Of a stretch of DNA of 64,000 nt, positions 11,460-22,585 are shown piece after piece. The notes below the pieces were generated by a model that saw only the letters and a list, made by a program, of their open reading frames with translations, did not search any database and was not told the origin of the DNA. Source of the DNA: Prosapia bicincta (Eukaryota > Arthropoda > Insecta > Hemiptera > Cercopidae); NCBI GenBank assembly GCA_036971475.1, contig JBAIZL010000002.1, positions 328,270,145-328,334,144 on the forward strand. The letters are read 5' to 3'. Made by a program: the position numbers and the translations under genes. How positions within the stretch are numbered: position 1 is the first letter of the stretch; the number at the start of each line of letters is the position of its first letter.

Positions 11460-11859
11460 ATATTACATGAATATTAAAAAACTGAAGGCAACAACAAGAA
11501 GGGTGCATCCATCATTATTAGTCACCAAAGAATAAATATTATGATGCAATTATGGATGTGACGACATGAGACATCACATGTCCTCACTACCCTTCCCACA
11601 TTTTTCAAAAACAACAATTTTATGTCCCAAAATTATGACCTAATTTAACACCAAGATAAACAGCCAAACAAATATAATCCTGTTCAAAACGGGACATATG
11701 GGCAGATAGTCATTCAAATCAGGATTGTCTCTGATAACTTCAAAATAATAAGTAATTCACTATGGTAAAATTTGTAATACTTGAAACAATCACTAATTAA
11801 TATAGATGACGTAATAAGGTTTTAATTTCTGATCATAAAATTACCTGTAATTTTTCATC
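11460..11859. other. Intergenic DNA, no feature seen
   Basis: No gene recognised. A TTAA target-site copy for the following element begins at 11860. Confidence 0.4.
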
Positions 11860-11863
11860 TTAA

Positions 11864-12442
11864 CCTTTTGATTAGTACTCATGTACCAGTATGTGAGATC
11901 GTGCTATGGCCAGCAGGAGCAATCCCGTATATGTTCGTTTACCATTTCTTTCAGCATTGCCCTACATTTACAATTTGTTTTCCCATGTATTGGGCTGTAT
12001 TCTAGGTTAAATATTTGCAACTATCTGGACAGTAAATAGTACACAGAGTACATAGTCACCTTTCTTTTGTGTCCAAAGTCTAAGGATTTTCCCACGTATT
12101 TATAGATCATTTCGAAGTTTGTGTGGTATTTTACAATGAATCAGTGATTGAATAGTGAAGAACTTTTTTTGTGTCCAAAGTCTATGTTTTTTCCTACGTG
12201 TTTACAGATCGTTTCAAAGTTTGTGAGATATTTTACAATGAATAGGTATTTTACAAAAAAAAAAGATTAGAAGATAGTTTTTAGCAAAGAAATTGTCAGT
12301 AAACGTAAAGTAAAGTTGGGTTATTATGAGCAATAAGTAAATAAAGAAAAAAATTAGAAAAAAGAAAAAGTGGACAAATCTTTCAAGAATATGTTGCTCC
12401 CATGGGCCATATCAGGGCAGGCACATGTTAGTAATCAAAGGG
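11864..12442. mobile_element. piggyBac-like non-autonomous transposon (MITE)
   Basis: The 579-bp element is bounded by TTAA on both sides (11860-11863 and 12443-12446), the obligate target duplication of piggyBac transposons. Its ends form imperfect inverted repeats: CCTTTTGATTAGTA on the left, and CCCTTTGATTACTA as the reverse complement of the right. More inverted matches follow inside (ATGTACC/ATGTGCC and GGAGCAA). There is no transposase frame. Internally, a segment at about 12065-12135 is repeated at about 12172-12240 (TTTGTGTCCAAAGTCTA start). Confidence 0.7.
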
Positions 12443-12446
12443 TTAA

Positions 12447-12955
12447 ACCTTGAACTTGCTTACTTGGAATTCAATCAAAAGTAAAAATATTGAAAATGAA
12501 TTAATTTTAGAACTTTTGTAAACTTTAGATTATTAAAATTTAATATTTTTCTTCTAATTTTAATATGTTACTGTTTTTAGAAAAACTTTGCTATAGTAGC
12601 TCTTCTGAAAATTCATTTTAAGGAATTAGTGTTACAAATGTAAAAAAGTTGTTAGTAGTTAAACTCAATTTCCAGGAGATTTACAACAATTATTTGAGAT
12701 GAAGGAGGGATGTCTTGTAATCCATGTCTTGTATTCCTAACTTGTTAGGATTCTTTTAGCACTTTAACTGAAGGAAACGGTGGTGTGTCCTCAATGAGAC
12801 ATTTTTGCGGTGGGGAGGGGGGAGGGGTAGTTGACAGAACTTTACACTTCCTTTTTTTTCACTATTACCTTCCCAACTATTAACATGAATCAACAGCAAT
12901 TCCCTTGTAGGATAAAGCAAAACTAAAAAAAACTTGCAGTTATGTGTTGTTTAGG
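12447..12955. other. Intergenic DNA with a short G-rich run
   Basis: No gene seen. A G-rich run of about 20 bases lies at 12809-12830 on the plus strand. Confidence 0.4.
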
Positions 12956-12959
12956 TTTT

Positions 12960-13600
12960 TCTATAATTACACTTTTGGTATTAACTTGGCGAAAAAACCA
13001 CTACTTACTGATATTTTTGAGCAGATGCTTTTCGCTCTAGGTCAGCGCATTATTCAATGCTGTGAGTCACGCCCAAGACTGTTGTTCAGGTGTGTTGTGT
13101 TGGTGTGAGTCTGTGGCGTATTGGTGTTCTGTGGTGTGTTATTGTTCATAGAGTAGTTGTTAATTATGTGTTCAAATACAGCAATTAATTGTGTGTGTTT
13201 TGTCGATTAGAATCTGTTGTGGATAGTATTTATGGTGTTTGTACATCTCATAGTTTTCTGTTGAGTTAAGTTTGTTAATTTTTTTTATATAGTGTAGGAA
13301 TTTTAGATTGGTATCTATGTTGGTCTGTGAGTGTAGTGTGTTTTGTATGTGTATGGCAAATTTTTCATACATTTTGGGTTGTGTCATTTTTATGTGTTTG
13401 TTGTATCTTGTGGTGATTGTTCCTCCTGTTTGTCCTATGCAAAAGTTGCACAACAGTCTTTCCTGTGACTCACACCATTGAATAATGCGCTGACCTTGTG
13501 TGATACGAGTCTTCTGAAAAATATCAGTAAGTTTTGGTTTTTTTGCCAAGTTAATACCAAAAGTGTAAAACTGTAAGATTGTCTGACATTATTTGCCATT
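12960..13600 (-). pseudogene. Penelope-like family C, GIY-YIG fragment between outward-facing 3' ends
   Basis: On the minus strand, 13450-13172 encodes a GIY-YIG remnant (NFCIGQTGGTITTRYNKH, where better copies read FYIGQTGR) and its helical tail. The first Tyr of the YIG triplet is replaced (CIG) and the following Arg is Gly, so the nuclease is unlikely to work. Inverted terminal repeats of family C lie at both ends: 12980-13075 on the minus strand and 13450-13570 on the plus strand. The open frame 13172-13549 starts inside the right repeat and reads out of it, making an artificial chimera. A hammerhead-like motif lies near 13475-13512. Confidence 0.7.
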
Positions 13601-14400
13601 TAGTTTTAGTTGGCCACTTGTAAAACAAAGGTTATATACAATTTTCTATGCTTGTATATTTATTATTGATTACGTGCATTCAAATTAATTATAAAACATT
13701 TTAAATGTCAAAATCTATAACTTTTACTATTTATTTTAAAAATGTAGCAACCTTATTAGTTTCAGCATGGGTTACAATTTAGGGAGATACATACATACTG
13801 GGCTCTTTAAACTAGAAAGGTTGATGGTAAATAATATTAATTGAAGTTTAGTGACTATAAATTGTGTTTTTATGGAGTTTTAGAACATGATTCAGTAGTG
13901 ATGGGTCAAACACAATTAAGGACAATTTAAACATTCATTTTCTAAATCATTACAAAAATCTTGTTGACGAAATTTGAATTTGAAACTAAATAATAAATAT
14001 TCACCTTAATTTTGAAATTATATACTTATAAAAATATTAAAAGCCTTTGACAAAGAGCAGAGGCTGTGTGGTTTAATATCGTATTTGTCAGCTTCAGTAA
14101 GAAATCTGAGTAACGGACTCAAGTGTAAAAGATAAGATCAAATTTAACTAAATAAGCATCTGTGGGAATTTCTAATACAGTATTACCTACAATACCAAGG
14201 AAAGGAATTTTGAAATGACTAAAAACACCTGATACCAGGCCTTGTACGACTCGAACCGGTCATGGTCAATGTTAGAACCCAAATACAAAAAAAAAACAAA
14301 TATGTTTTAAGCAATTTTTAAACAGAAATGTTGCGAGTAACCTAACAAATAATAATTTATTATAATCTCGTTATTTCTGTTAAAATGTAAGTTGTACTTA
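13601..14400. other. Intergenic DNA, no feature seen
   Basis: No gene recognised. This is probably the left margin of the segmental duplication that becomes recognisable at about 14.4 kb. Confidence 0.4.
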
Positions 14401-17400
14401 ATTAAACAAGTTATAATTCTCAACTTACCCCAAGTCCTCCTTTGGCTTGTATTCCTTGGAACAGCAAGATTTTCCTCCATCTGTCTTCAAAGATTTGTCA
14501 GAGATATGCAATAAGCTTATAAATATTTGTTTGGAGGAGCAGTTAGGCTTCATTAATAAAAAGGCGATTTCAAAACATGTCACCACAGGAAGTTGATGTA
14601 GTTTTCACATAGTTATAAAACAATTATTTATAAATTATTAAGAGAAACCCAGGTGATTACAGAAACCAGGTTTAAATGCATAAGAATTCAGGCTAAAAAA
14701 ACACCTGGTGTCCTTTATAACGAACATTATTAATAAAACATCTCTAAAAAGCTTTAAAGCACAGGGCAGTAACTACTAAGAGTGATCTACTAAAAAAACA
14801 TGCACATTGTTAATCTACAATAAATCTCAATAAATGTTTTTAAGACAGCAGATCTATTCACAATTAAATTCTGTTTCAATAATCTACTTGTACTTAGGTT
14901 TTATGTTTTACTTTGAGTTTCATTTGTATTTAGGTGTTCTGTCGATGTAGTGCTACGAAAAAGTTGAGAATCAGAAAATTGTCAAAATAGTACCATTAAT
15001 AAAAACATATTTTTCTTAAAAAGCTGCACATAAACTTTACCAAACATAATTTAATACAGTAGAAATAAATAAACAAAAAATAAAAGTTATTTTAAGTATT
15101 AGAAACATGTTCGTGCATAATACACTACATTTGCATCAACTTACTGTTAGTGATCTGATGTAAACACAACACAAACAATTGTTAAAAAATTATTGATGAC
15201 ATCATAAAAATTTATCTGAAAGACAACACATTTACCAAAGTTGAGCTAAATTAAATTGGAAAGGAAATAATTAATAAATGTGCACCTTAAGCGACTCTTT
15301 TCTGATGACAAAATTAAATTGAATTAGTCATTATCTGTTGAACTATGAGATTTAGAGATTACTGGATGAGGGGAGGGTTATCATTTATTTACAGCATTGT
15401 GTACATTAATTATAGTGGTATGTGGCACAAGCTAGGCTGATATAACTAAAACATGATAGGATTGTCATTTTCAGGCTAGAAATATTTCAAATTAAAATTT
15501 GTACTTCATATACATTTAAATATAATATACTAGTATCACTAATAAATAATATTTTGAAATGATGTTACTTATTTTATAATGTAAGGAGTTCCATACTGTA
15601 TTCCAATAAATGAAATGATTGGTTTTATTAAACTAATTAACAACTTGCCAATCATTGAAACACTGATGAAGAATGCATAGTGTAATAAAAAAATGTTTTT
15701 TTTCTAAGTTTTTCATAAATTTTCTCTAATTATAAGTTTGACAAGTCTTTAATTAGTTTAGCAAAATGTTAACAATTTACTGATCGTCACGGAGAATAAT
15801 ATCAACAAGTAAAATTCATGATAAAATTAAACACATTAGTAGAAATTACATTCAATTTTTGTGAGTTTAGTATAAATTAATTCAAATGGTTTCTTTGTTT
15901 TCAGTATAATTTTTTCTTTAATATTGATTTGTATTGATATTTAACATTTTATTATTGACAACTTATCATATCCTGATATACATACAAACAAGTAACATAA
16001 ATAATTAAAAAAAAGTCAATTCCTACTTAAATTTAAAAAAAATTATTTTAGTTTTTAAAATTTTATAATTACAATTAATATAAATATGTATATACATATG
16101 TCAGAATAACAATATTAAGCAGAAAAAGAGAAAGCAAATTTCGTTGCAAGTTTTCATTTTTCTTTCTATGTATGATGTTAGATTATTACTTTTGTTTTTT
16201 ACAATTTATATGGTTTCTTTTTTTGTCGCTTGCATTGTGTTGTAATTTTTCCACTTATTTTTTGCATTGTCTGTTTGTGAAGCAAGGTTCGATACAGTTA
16301 ATCCAGTTTGTTTATTTAAAACCTTATGTACATTTCGATTGCATAGCAATCATCCTCAGAGGTAATTTACAATAAAATACCTTTAAGGTATTTTATACGG
16401 GTATTTATGCTACGGGTATTTTATGCGTAGTAAAATACGGGTATTTTATTGTAAATTACTTCTGAGGATGGAATCGAAATGTACATAAGGTTTAAATAAC
16501 AGAAAAAAGTCGTTTGTGGTATAGAGGTTTTATTTATTTATGATAAACATTACGCTACAGTTGTTTTATAAAGTTATATATAAAGCAAAGTTAAAAAATG
16601 AAAATGTAATAAACAAGCAAATAAATACACCGTCGAATGTTATATTTAAAAGTTTAAAATTAATAATTAGTTGGATGCAAGATGCAAGAGTAGGCAGGCA
16701 TCAATAGGAAGCGAGGTCTAGGAGGGGGGGGGTAGTTAACGGTATATATAGACAAACTCAAAGTTTGGGCAAACAGTACAATTTGAGTTTTGAAAATGGA
16801 GATACTTCAAAACGGGTCAACAGAGGAGAATATTGAATCATTAGGGATGGCAGAAAACTGTACTCAAACATATAGAAATATTCCTAGCAGAAAAGAAGAC
16901 GAGTATTAATAATATTTACCTACACACAATTATCACTCAATTATTTGCGTGAATAGTACAAACATATCACATAGGATTTTCGTCTTATTAGATGTACATT
17001 TTACAAAAAAGAAATTGCATCTTAAAATAAATATACTTTTAGAACATCTTACAGTGACTCATCCATTTGTACATATGGTCTTATCTTTTTAACCTCAAAT
17101 TAGACAGTTACTGAAATTTAAAAGTTAATTTTATTATCCATAAAAGTAATGTTTTAAGTAAAGCTAGAAAAATGTGCTCCAATGGCCAAGAAATTTACCA
17201 GCCTACATATCTCAAGAATCATAGTCAATTTGTAAGTTGAAATATGTATTAAAAAAACAGTCGAAATTATGTTATCATTCAATGGTTTCATGAAAATGAG
17301 TTGAAAATCTCATGTGAGATCCTACTTTGATAAAATTGGGAATACCCCAATTAGCTTAAAACATTCAAATTGAAAGCTTTGTACCTTTATTGATGAGATT

Positions 17401-17440
17401 TATGTTCAAGAGTTTTGTTGCTGTCCTATTAGTTAGTTTT
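14400..17440. repeat. Segmental duplication, left copy (pairs with about 54.1-58.7 kb)
   Basis: No gene. The alignment with the right copy runs in order in direct orientation. 14440-14520 pairs with 54165-54235, 15040-15200 with 55640-55830, 15290-15790 with 55890-56350, and about 17040-17170 with 58500-58620. The stretch 16080-16330 additionally pairs with 26130-26380. Identity is high enough to follow by eye, especially at 15290-15650. Differences between copies are mostly mobile-element insertions. Confidence 0.7.
16318..16495. mobile_element. Foldback element with hammerhead-like motifs
   Basis: Inverted arms (16318-16380 and 16436-16495) enclose a short centre with several GGGTATTTTA repeats. 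On the minus strand, 16325-16359 reads CTGAGGA, T, a perfect GATTGC/GCAATC hairpin, GAAA, TGTACA, TA. The right arm (16462-16490) is the same motif with hairpin II shortened. Confidence 0.65.
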
Positions 17441-17465
17441 CTTAAACATTTTAAATAGAGTTAAA

Positions 17466-17541
17466 CCTACTATAGGCAAGTTTGTAAATATTTACAAGTG
17501 TTTAGTGAAAACTAGTAGCTCACTTGGAGATGGAATCAACA
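17466..17541 (+). mobile_element. Penelope-like family A 3' terminus, short fragment
   Basis: The last 75 or so bases of the family A 3' end (CTATAGGCAAGTTTG ... AGATGGAATCAACAAAT) directly abut the 57-bp minisatellite. Confidence 0.6.
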
Positions 17542-18460
17542 AATATGAGTATCACAGATTTTAAAGGTGTATTCAGGTTTTCTGACATAATTTGAATATC
17601 ATAGATTTAAAAGAATTAAGCCTGTCTATTCTGGTTTTCTGACATAATCTGAATATCATAGATATAAGAGAATTACGCCTGTCTATTCTGGTTTTCTGAC
17701 ATAATCTGAATATCATAGATTTAAAAGAATTAAGCCTCTCTATTTAGGTTTTCTGACATAATCTAAATATCATAGATATAAGAGAATTAAGCCTGTCTAT
17801 TCAGATTTTCTGACATAATGTGTATATCATAGATTTAAAAGAATTAAGCCTATCTATTCAGGTTTTCTGACATAATGTGAATACCATAGATTTAAAAGAA
17901 TTAAGCCTGTGTATTCAGGTTTTCTGACATAATCTGAATATTATAGATTTAAAAGAATTAAGCCTGTCTATTTAGGTTTTCTGACATAATCTGAATATCA
18001 TAGATATAAGAGAATTAAGCCTGTCTATTCAGGTTTTCTGACATAATGTGAATATTATAGATTTAAAATAATTAAGCCTGTCTATTCAGGTTTTCTGACA
18101 TAATGTGAATATCATAGATATAAGACAATTAAGCCTGTCTATTCAGGTTGTCTGACATAATGTGAATATCATAGATATAAGAGAATTAAGCCTGTCTATT
18201 CAGATTGTCTGACATAATATGAATATCATAGATTTAAAAGAATTAAGCCTGTCTATTCAGGTTTTCTGACATAATCTGAATATCATAGATTTAAAAGAAT
18301 TAAGCCGGTCTATTTAGGTTTTCTGACATAATCTGAATATCATTGATATAAGAGAATTAAGCCTGTCTATTCAGGTTTTCTAACATAATCTGAATATCAT
18401 AGATTTAAAAGAATTAAGCCTGTCTGTTCAGGTTTTCTGACATAATGTGAATATCATAGA
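17542..18460. repeat. 57-bp minisatellite array, about 15-16 units
   Basis: The consensus has GAATATCATAGATTTAAAAG, then AATTAAGCCTGTCTATTCAG, then GTTTTCTGACATAATCT. Two subtypes alternate irregularly, one with ATTTAAAAG and one with ATATAAGAG. Reading left to right they run T A T A T T T A T A A T T A T. The array does not end here: its next unit continues at 20434 beyond a Penelope insertion. Confidence 0.95.
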
Positions 18461-20433
18461 ATTAATCAGTTTAACATTAGTTTATGACTATCTGAACTTT
18501 AAATTTTGTAAATTTTTAAAAACTTACTGAGACAGAACGTTTTCAATTGCTCCAGAGCGATCATCAACAGTGTCTTCTGCTTGGAGTTATTGTTACGTTC
18601 AGGGGAGCAACGTGAAGAAAAAAAAATAAATAAAAAAAATAAATAAATAAATTTTGGGGTTTTTACATTAAAACATAGCTTAGAATTTACTCTTTAAAAT
18701 GATAAACAACATGCATAATTTGCATTCATGAAAGTTTTGCAGAACAAAATTTGAGCTCTTTCTACACTCTGTGTAAAAGCATGTACATCCTAATATATGA
18801 ACAAGATATGCAAGAGAAAACAGTTTCTGAATCAAAACCATATGGCCCAAACTTTGTAGTTAAAATAATGGAATGTGTGGGTTACGTTTAAAATCGGATG
18901 GGGACTCGTCTTAGAGAATAGAAATTGAGAAATTCTAAAAACAATTTTCTGACGGCTAAACTATTGGTGGCCGGGGAAGGCTTACAGAGGCAGCTATAAC
19001 ACCAAAAAACTGTACTATGGCCTTGCTATAAGAAGAAATTGTAAAATAGGTGTGGAAGCAATGAGGCAAGCCATATGGGCAGAATACTTCCACTTAGGCT
19101 CAACTGATTTAGAACCTCAACATAGCTTATGTCCAAAAGATGAGAATCCCTGGTGTAAATACCAACAATCAGTAAGAGATGGTGTTCCATATAAACATGC
19201 AGAACACACTCACCTACCAAAAGCTGTTTTGCTTGAAATCAAACAGGTATTCAAAGATCTGTCAAACCTCATTCCGTTGAATAAGTGAGCGCATGGTGGA
19301 ACTCAGAACATAAGTGAGTCCCTCAATAACGTAATTTGGAGCCGCGTCCCAAAAAGAGTTTTTATGAGGATCAACACACTAAAACTTGGTGTATATGATG
19401 CAATTGCTTATTACAACAAGGGGAACATTTCAAAGTGCTTTATGTTCAAACTTATGGGCTTACAAGCTGGTGAAAATTGTGTAAAAGCAATAAAGGTGCT
19501 TGACATAAGGCGTGTAAAGAAAGCAGATAAAGCAATTGACGAATTGAAAAAGAAGTGCAGAAAAGAATGAAGTTTGAAAAGGAGACAATTAGAAGATGAA
19601 TTCGAAGAGGAGGAAGGACTAGACAACCCCTCATATGCAGCAGGACATTATTAAAAGTATGTAACTTACCTGTTCAGTGCACGTCTAACTTTATTTCCGC
19701 GATTCCCGAAACCCCTGTTTTTTAAACCTTAGGTACACTTTTCTCAGGAACCATTCAAGCTACAATGATACAATTTGGCAAACTTATTTTAATATGTATT
19801 GTAAACAAACAGACCAGAGGGTTTTCCTAAAATCTTAATATTTTTTTGGTTATAAATATTTTTATACATAAAAATATTACAATTTAAAAAGGGTTTAGAA
19901 AAAAAATCATATCTCATGACCAAAACATTATTTTAAAATATCCTTTGTTAAAGACATGTACAAAGAACCATATAAGAACTGTGCAACATTTGATAGTTCT
20001 GTCTTTAGTGGTTCATGAGATAAATGTACCTAAGTTAACATGCCCGAACATAGGGAACGTTGCTCCCCTTGAGCAGTGACGGTTTTGAAGGCAGATTTTC
20101 GAAAGTGTCAAAGAATATGTGTGATTTGTATTACTTTTTTTGTTTATTATGTTTTTATTTTGTGTGTTTGTAAATTTCATATTGTTCTAGTGTGTTGAGA
20201 TGTGGTCCTTTTTTGTTGATGTGTAAGATCTCTAGGCTGTAGTAAATGTCTGTGTATTTGTGTCCTGTTTCTTTTGTGGGATTGTAAAATGCTGAGTTGG
20301 TGTTCTGTTTGTGTTCCTTGACTCTTTGTTTGAAGCTGCAACCTGTTGCCCAATGTAGAATTTGTTGCAGTTTAATTTGTATATGCCTGCCGGGTGCTTG
20401 GAGTTTATCTTTGTCGTTGGTGTTGTGTTGTAT
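18461..20433 (-). mobile_element. Penelope-like family B insertion splitting the minisatellite
   Basis: The 3' terminus (18461-18596, minus strand, with a hammerhead-like motif near 18535-18570) and the GIY-YIG region (20075-20433) are one family B copy. It is interrupted by a DNA transposon at 18597-20074. The GIY-YIG reads PGGIYKLNCNKFYIG and then shifts frame, so it is dead. TCATAGA occurs at 18454-18460 and again at 20434-20440, which I take as a 7-bp target duplication of the minisatellite unit. Confidence 0.7.
18597..20074 (+). pseudogene. Mutator-like DNA transposon with broken transposase
   Basis: The ends are inverted repeats: GTTCAGGGGAGCAACGT at 18597-18613, and GCTCAAGGGGAGCAACGT as the reverse complement at 20058-20074. 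Inside, 18965-19660 encodes the C-terminal half of a transposase-like protein often annotated as Mutator-like. Landmarks are GGRGRLTEA, LYYGLAIRRN, a conserved H in AEYFHLGSTD, NPWCKYQ, and TQNISESLNNVIWSRVPK. A frameshift near 19008 and a TGA at 19287-19289 (Cys expected before AHGGTQN) break it. The N-terminal half is missing. No target duplication was recognised. The family assignment rests on recalled motifs and is moderately sure. Confidence 0.6.
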
Positions 20434-20505
20434 TCATAGATTTAAAAGAATTAAGCTTGTCAATTCAGGTTTTCTGACATAATGTGAATATCATAGACTG
20501 AAAAA
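20434..20505. repeat. 57-bp minisatellite, last unit after the insertion
   Basis: One more unit (TCATAGATTTAAAAG through ATGTGAATATCATAGA) of the array at 17542-18460, separated from it by the Penelope insertion. Confidence 0.85.
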
Positions 20506-21470
20506 ATATTGAGAAGGTTGTAAGAGTGACATTATGTACTAGCTCTTCTAAGAAGCTGGCATTTTTCACATACACTTGAATTACATGGACCGAAAATCAG
20601 TGACAAAAACAGGTCATGTTACTGCCCTAGACACTGATACAAAGAACGGGCTACACACATAGGACAGATGATCACACTATCAAAAGTATTGCTCACGCTG
20701 GTCTCTTGATCAGCTATAAGAAGATGATAAGTAAACACATTTTTAGACTGTAATGTAACTTTACCTATTTTTGTTTATCCAAGTTTCTTCTTGAAAATGT
20801 AAAATAAATTATCCTGAATTGTTAAATCTATTTTGTTGTTATTTAAAGAAAGAAATATTTCAACATCAATGATTTTTTAAATTTTATCACTAAAACTCAT
20901 GAGAAATGCTGGCGGACTGTAAACACTTTGCATCTCATTATCACTGAATTCATTACCTTCATCAATTATAATATACTCATCTGTGACTGATGTAATATAG
21001 ACTGAAGATTATGTATAGACAAACACAGAAAGTATGCAACACCTTCTGAGTCATTGGTTGTTATCACATTGAAATGTATAAACAAGTCAGTTAATCCACA
21101 AGGACAGACTGTTAATCAGGAAATGGTGATGCATCTACTGACAGAATAACCTTTCTATTTACACACAATGCATTGTTCATTCACAACATTAAACTTATGT
21201 GTACAGACCACAAATTAATTTTAATTGTATGGTTTAAAATGGCAAAATAAGTGTTCATGTTAGGAGTGTCCACACTAGGAAGGTCCATTGTTGAGAGATT
21301 TATTCAAAGATCTCTATGTCAAGAAATTTGATATTGAAAATATTTCTGTAAAATAAGGGTTTCATAAAATATACTTATATTTAAGGAGGAGGAGTTACTG
21401 TATAAGTTTTGAAAGGTGTTAAATGAAATAATAATATTTTGAAATGGAGTTTTAATAATGTTTATAAAAA
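20506..21470. other. 3' flank of the first NAXD-like gene
   Basis: No other gene seen. On the minus strand, an ATTAAA just after the stop codon (about 21450) could serve as a polyadenylation signal. Confidence 0.4.
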
Positions 21471-22553
21471 TTAAATTCTTGGTAGATTTTCACTTTCAAA
21501 GAGCATTTTGTATGCTGCATATATATTGTCCAAGATGTCGGTTCCAATTGTACTTTGCTTATGCTTTTTGTAGGCTAATTTAGTTGCAAGTTTAAAGATT
21601 GTACTAGCTGAAAATGCTGCCACTATTTCTGCTGTAAATGGTTTAAATTCTTTGCCCGTTACTTGAAACATCCAAGTTCCAAATACTGCTAAACATCCTG
21701 TAAGCATATCTCCTTGCCCACGAGTCCTCTTCGGTGAACCCTTCACTAAACTTGTCACAACAATATTTGCAAATGCTATAATATCGTGCTTCCCTTTCAG
21801 TAGAATCAAAATTTTATGATGAAAAAATAGTGAAAATTTTCGAACATATTTTTCTATTTCTGTTTCTTTTTTATCAACATTAAGTAAAATTGATACTAAA
21901 TCAGTAAATTCTTTTTTGTTTGGTGTAAGATAAATTTGTCCTGGATATTCTTTTAATAAGTCTGTGAAATTGTACACAATAAAAAAACCACCAGCATCAA
22001 TGATTAAAGGCATTGGCGTCAACCATTCATCTATAACTATTCTTAAAATGATTTTAATATTATTTATTACTGTTGCATTTGGCTTTCCTAAACCAGGACC
22101 AATTATCAGAGCTGTTAAAGTTTTCAACAATGGTTTTATGCAGTTTTTTATATCTTGCGAATCTAAACATGGGAACACCCTTATGTCTGGGCTGTGTGAT
22201 TTTATTGCAGTTGCTGCATTGTTGATGGCAAATATGTATGTTAAATCGGCACCTGTTCTTAAAGCAGCCATAGCACTAAAGTACGGCCCTCCTGAATACT
22301 CCATTGATCCACCTATTATACCGATTGTACCTAATGCTCCTTTTTTAAATCCCCTGGTAATATTTGGGATAAAGTATTTCATCATATCAGCCATTGTTCT
22401 ATTCAACTTCATGTGGATGTCTATGGGAGGTCCTGTAATCTCTGGATTTCTTTCATCACTGTCCGGTAGTGTTGTGCTCTCACTGTGATTTGACAAAGGG
22501 TTGACTGTTTGGATGATGCAGAATACTGCAAAAACTTTAAGTTTTAAGAACAT
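21471..22553 (-). CDS. Naxd-like: Secreted NAD(P)H-hydrate dehydratase-like protein (NAXD family), copy A
   Basis: The 360-residue protein belongs to the ATP-dependent (S)-NAD(P)H-hydrate dehydratase family, which repairs hydrated NADH/NADPH with a ribokinase-like fold. Visible motifs are GIIGGS (78-83), an AALRTGAD helix (96-103), IGPGLG (151-156), LTPNKKEF (209-216), LLKG (251-254) and GQGD (279-282) with the expected catalytic Asp. The second Asp of the usual DAD/G motif is Gly here (DAGG, 186-189). Residues 1-20 form a signal-peptide-like hydrophobic start, and NRT (51) and NIT (64) are glycosylation sequons. The ATG at 22553 is supported by an in-frame TAA just upstream within the exon. 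A splice acceptor lies 14 nt upstream. It is more diverged from copies B and C than they are from each other. The family is certain. Secretion is inferred, and catalytic activity is uncertain. Confidence 0.9.
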   Translation of the reverse strand: MFLKLKVFAVFCIIQTVNPLSNHSESTTLPDSDERNPEITGPPIDIHMKLNRTMADMMKYFIPNITRGFKKGALGTIGIIGGSMEYSGGPYFSAMAALRTGADLTYIFAINNAATAIKSHSPDIRVFPCLDSQDIKNCIKPLLKTLTALIIGPGLGKPNATVINNIKIILRIVIDEWLTPMPLIIDAGGFFIVYNFTDLLKEYPGQIYLTPNKKEFTDLVSILLNVDKKETEIEKYVRKFSLFFHHKILILLKGKHDIIAFANIVVTSLVKGSPKRTRGQGDMLTGCLAVFGTWMFQVTGKEFKPFTAEIVAAFSASTIFKLATKLAYKKHKQSTIGTDILDNIYAAYKMLFESENLPRI

Positions 22554-22585
22554 AGTTTAGGAGTATGCTGGAAAAAATAACACAT
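22554..22585 (-). promoter_or_regulatory. Predicted 3' splice site and 5' UTR exon start, copy A
   Basis: On the minus strand a TTATTTTTTCCAG tract ends at 22568, and the exon begins at 22567, 14 nt before the ATG. The 14 nt contain an in-frame TAA, so this piece is untranslated. The same arrangement precedes copies B and C. Confidence 0.65.

Noticed and set aside
14240..14290. B-box-like CCGGTTCGAGTCG on the minus strand
   Set aside because: No A-box, no cloverleaf and no repeat partner found.
17542..18460. CRISPR-like regular repeats
   Set aside because: Repeats are contiguous without unique spacers; this is a minisatellite in a eukaryotic genome.
21964..22488. Long plus-strand open frame opposite NAXD-like copy A (similar ones at 30209-30640, 40839-41216, 45012-45293)
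   Set aside because: Antisense shadows of the minus-strand genes; composition follows the sense codons and no family is recognisable.
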